A stretch of 8,122 nucleotides of DNA from Bacteroidota bacterium (GTDB lineage Bacteria; Bacteroidota; Ignavibacteria; Kapaibacteriales; UBA2268). The notes under the pieces are model-generated. The model was not told where the DNA came from. It saw nothing but the letters and a program-made list of their open reading frames with translations, and did no database searches. Below are positions 7,701-8,122 of this stretch, piece after piece. Where the stretch lies: NCBI GenBank assembly GCA_024280675.1, contig JAJRPT010000077.1, positions 1 through 8,122 on the forward strand. The letters run 5' to 3'. A program made the translations under genes and the position numbers. The first letter of the stretch is position 1. The number at the start of each line of letters is the position of its first letter.

Positions 7701-8122
7701 GGCTATCTGTTCGGAAAGGGAATTATTATTCGGATCTTGTATTCTTAAGAGGACATTGTTTTCCTCAATATTTGGAGTATTCCAATCAAATTCACCCTGA
7801 GAGGCTGTGACTTGATTTGCAATCAGGTTCCAGTTCCCACCTCCATTTATCGAATAATGAATGTCCAAGTTGCTTGCTCCAAAAGAAGTCCATTCAATTT
7901 TGTATAACTGAGCGGCAGTCAAAACCTCATTTTCGCTTGGCGAATCTATGCTAATATCTGAGAAAGAAAAGACTCCGTCACTTGTGTCTTTTTGCCCAAA
8001 GCTATCACTAATCCGTATCAAAACACTATCACTTGCCTCTGCTTCCACAGTCCAAGAATAAGCCCCAAGAGAAGCCGTTATATTAGACTCAATAATATTC
8101 CACGAAGCCCCATTATTTGTTG
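4701..8122 (-). CDS. Large modular secreted protein with Kre9/KNH-like repeats and a T9SS sorting domain, N-terminus outside window
   Basis: The frame is open from the window edge to TGA at 4701-4703 and gives the last 1139 residues. The first possible internal start, GTG at 8048, is simply a Val inside a repeat, so the gene is 5'-truncated by the window. Order of parts: at least seven beta-sandwich repeats of about 90 residues (8122-6291), a WGDN module (6290-5919), a duplicated KW.MISS/GYQ-type module (5918-5412), a linker rich in Ser and acidic residues, a second, diverged WGDN module (5339-4995), and a C-terminal T9SS domain (4958-4704). Nothing in the visible part has a recognisable catalytic motif, so a structural, adhesive or surface-layer role is likely but inferred. 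An enzymatic domain could lie in the missing N-terminus. The T9SS signal implies Sec export, passage across the outer membrane, then release or anchoring. It is convergent with pdxB; its promoter is outside the window. Confidence 0.9.
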   Translation of the reverse strand, partial: TNNGASWNIIESNITASLGAYSWTVEAEASDSVLIRISDSFGQKDTSDGVFSFSDISIDSPSENEVLTAAQLYKIEWTSFGASNLDIHYSINGGGNWNLIANQVTASQGEFDWNTPNIEENNVLLRIQDPNNNSLSEQIAISVLQAGITITSPEASSYAQVGSSFEISWTYNFVSTVAIQYSENGGISWADIINNIPASDKSYSWIVPNNLSSNAKIKIYDTDNITVFDESGSFTITSETVELYSPNGGELYNQGETHSIVWRADDATNIKIEYSTDGGSSWHTIVASTPAASSYPWNVGDIPSSGVLVRISDADKPGIEDLSDYPFAIRALQLTSPLGGESFLISSSENITWNSNLIQEINIFYSEDNGNSWNEIVSNWPVASGFYSWSLPSLPSEDYLIKIFDPENTTFKDQSDSAFTLTGLYLSSPIGGESWMFGSMRQITFETVDITDVKIEYSTNGGTSWITEMSKHSASLTSYDWRVPEYPGTNNLVRVTDLDNINSTDKSSSPFEIKSEGLAIVYPNGGENIAGGSSATITWLSANSDNIKIEYSSDGGAMWNTIASSVNASSGWHQWLVPSNYSVEYQIRVSDVDNGETTDTSDAFFSVTGGDFDVPKTWDFVSQTGNSAIIIIPTSISPKIGSSNIANGDAVGVFFTGGNEEKCAGYGTWNGSNLGITVWGDNNLTSQKDGFVSNEEYSFKVWDASAGSEHRATVKYGSGQSYYISESVTVLSSLLTHKTLLIGLEGEKWAMISSNLLQADSTMSNIVSDISENLSYMKDDKGNAYYPSEDIYTLSRWSVLLGYQVYMSESDTLEITGAEIRASDYTLSLKADSVYILPYLGKTADDIDTALVSLGSNLILCKNSAGEVYFPAYGINQIDSLYPGQGYKMIVSHSSSLIYPSTVTSAAQAMQDKPGSSAQEEEIDDYYQLEYDRTGSSAVLIIHSDDLLLDNFQVASMGEDDEVFGLGRFEDNQAAITIWGDNPMTGVKDGASFAQRLTLRYYNHETSTETKLKIDELKDIAGSKKLDNVLKYENDGVFYAKVSKDLSNRTDNVGVGDKISLYPLPSSGNIVIELNSFASSEARAKIEILNEIGEIVKEFDTEIIDNKILFDTESLQSGVYLVKITIGGESKSVKAVIIN
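4704..4958 (-). other. Type IX secretion C-terminal sorting domain
   Basis: The last 85 residues fit the Por secretion tail family: ISLYPLPSSGNIVIEL at the start (the usual YPNP reads YPLP), KIEILNEIGEIVKEF in the middle, LFDTESLQSGVYLVKI, and a basic, hydrophobic end ESKSVKAVIIN. In the family this domain directs cargo to the T9SS translocon and is normally cleaved. It marks the protein as exported, and the organism as carrying T9SS. Confidence 0.88.
4995..5339 (-). other. WGDN domain, second, diverged copy
   Basis: This segment repeats the first WGDN domain in outline: GSSAVLIIHSDD for GNSAIIIIP, DDEVFGLGRF for the AVGVFF region, NQAAITIWGDN for SNLGITVWGDN, and KDGASFAQRLTLRYYN for KDGFVSNEEYSFKVWD. 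It lacks the Cys and the AGYGTWNG string of the first copy, so the two have diverged well past recent duplication. It sits directly before the sorting domain. Confidence 0.55.
5412..5918 (-). other. Internally duplicated module (two halves of about 85 residues)
   Basis: Half one (5918-5658) reads KWAMISS, then ENLSYMKDDKGNAYYPSEDI and LLGYQVYM. Half two (5657-5412) reads SVYILPYLG, then SNLILCKNSAGEVYFPAYGI and PGQGYKMIV. The NL...K...G..Y.P..I...(L/Y)..GY...(M/V) spacing is shared, so the halves are a tandem duplication. In other T9SS proteins the same double module typically has GWNMIS and KNNAGQVYWPAYGIN. Its job is unknown; its regular place just before the sorting signal suggests a structural spacer. 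Confidence 0.65.
5919..6290 (-). other. WGDN domain, first copy
   Basis: About 124 residues beginning after the last repeat. Key strings are GNSAIIIIP, NGDAVGVFF, CAGYGTWNGSNLGITVWGDN, KDGFVSNEEYSFKVWDA and the closing VTVLSSL. Similar segments with an AVGVF / GITVWGD / KDGF / WDA order occur in other T9SS-secreted proteins of Bacteroidota, usually near the C-terminus. The fold looks all-beta. Function is unknown to me. The only Cys in this stretch is in EEKCAGYG. Confidence 0.65.
6291..8122 (-). repeat. Seven tandem Kre9/KNH-like extracellular repeats (first one partial)
   Basis: Units by position: partial unit 8122-7953, then 7952-7683, 7682-7404, 7403-7128, 7127-6852, 6851-6573 and 6572-6291. 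Each full unit follows one plan: a start like SPNGGE, a strand ending in ITW or a variant, then I.YS.DGG.SW, an Ala/Ser-rich turn, a Y.W..P strand, and finally .IRI.D.DN...D.S...F.I. The units are 90-94 residues long and clearly diverged from one another: GGGNW, GGISW, GGSSW, NGNSW, GGTSW and GGAMW at the core. They are therefore old duplications, not recent DNA repeats. This pattern is typical of repeats assigned to the Kre9/KNH N-terminal family in secreted bacterial proteins. That assignment is from memory of the motif. Confidence 0.8.

Noticed and set aside
4701..8048. Treating GTG at 8048 as the real start of the large secreted protein
   Set aside because: The same frame continues to the window edge and the upstream residues (NNGASWNII, AYSWTV) complete another repeat unit, so the Val is internal.
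6291..8122. Recent DNA-level tandem repeats or a CRISPR-like array
   Set aside because: The roughly 280-bp periodicity is at protein level only. Units differ widely in nucleotide sequence and there are no short identical repeats with spacers.
1..8122. A defence island, toxin-antitoxin pair or integrated element
   Set aside because: No transposase, integrase, direct-repeat ends or nuclease motifs are visible. Three of the four long frames are assignable metabolic enzymes, and the fourth is a secreted repeat protein.

Overview
The window looks like chromosomal DNA from an AT-rich Gram-negative bacterium of the Bacteroidota/FCB group. An Ignavibacteria- or Kapabacteria-like member is my best guess, but I infer this and have not tested it. 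Three things point there: a large modular secreted protein ending in a type IX secretion (T9SS) sorting domain, a 2-oxoacid dehydrogenase E1 whose alpha and beta halves are one polypeptide, and start codons with A/T-rich leaders and mostly weak Shine-Dalgarno sequences.

Layout from left to right. (1) On the minus strand, 1-1079 is anmK (anhydro-N-acetylmuramic acid kinase, cell-wall recycling), cut at its C-terminus by the window edge. (2) On the plus strand, 1148-1456 is a small secreted ORF. It looks like the two ends of a T9SS cargo protein joined by an internal deletion. It has a plausible ribosome binding site and a Bacteroidota-like -7 element. It converges on (3), minus strand 3463-1469, a fused 2-oxoacid dehydrogenase E1 alpha-beta. 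A perfect AT-only hairpin overlaps both stop codons. (4) Divergent from E1 across about 62 bp is pdxB (3526-4611, plus), 4-phosphoerythronate dehydrogenase of vitamin B6 synthesis. (5) After an 89-bp convergent gap, 8122-4701 on the minus strand is the C-terminal 1139 residues of a very large secreted protein. It has at least seven Kre9/KNH-like beta-sandwich repeats, two WGDN-containing modules flanking a duplicated module, and the T9SS signal. Its N-terminus lies beyond the right edge.

The genes do not form one pathway. They are two metabolic enzymes of core type (E1, PdxB), a peptidoglycan recycling enzyme and a surface/secreted protein, in alternating orientations that exclude a single operon. 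I saw no mobile element, CRISPR array, RNA gene or defence cassette. I do not think the window contains a new multi-gene system. The most unusual items are the small ORF that appears to be a deletion remnant of a T9SS cargo gene, and the repeat and module architecture of the large secreted protein.
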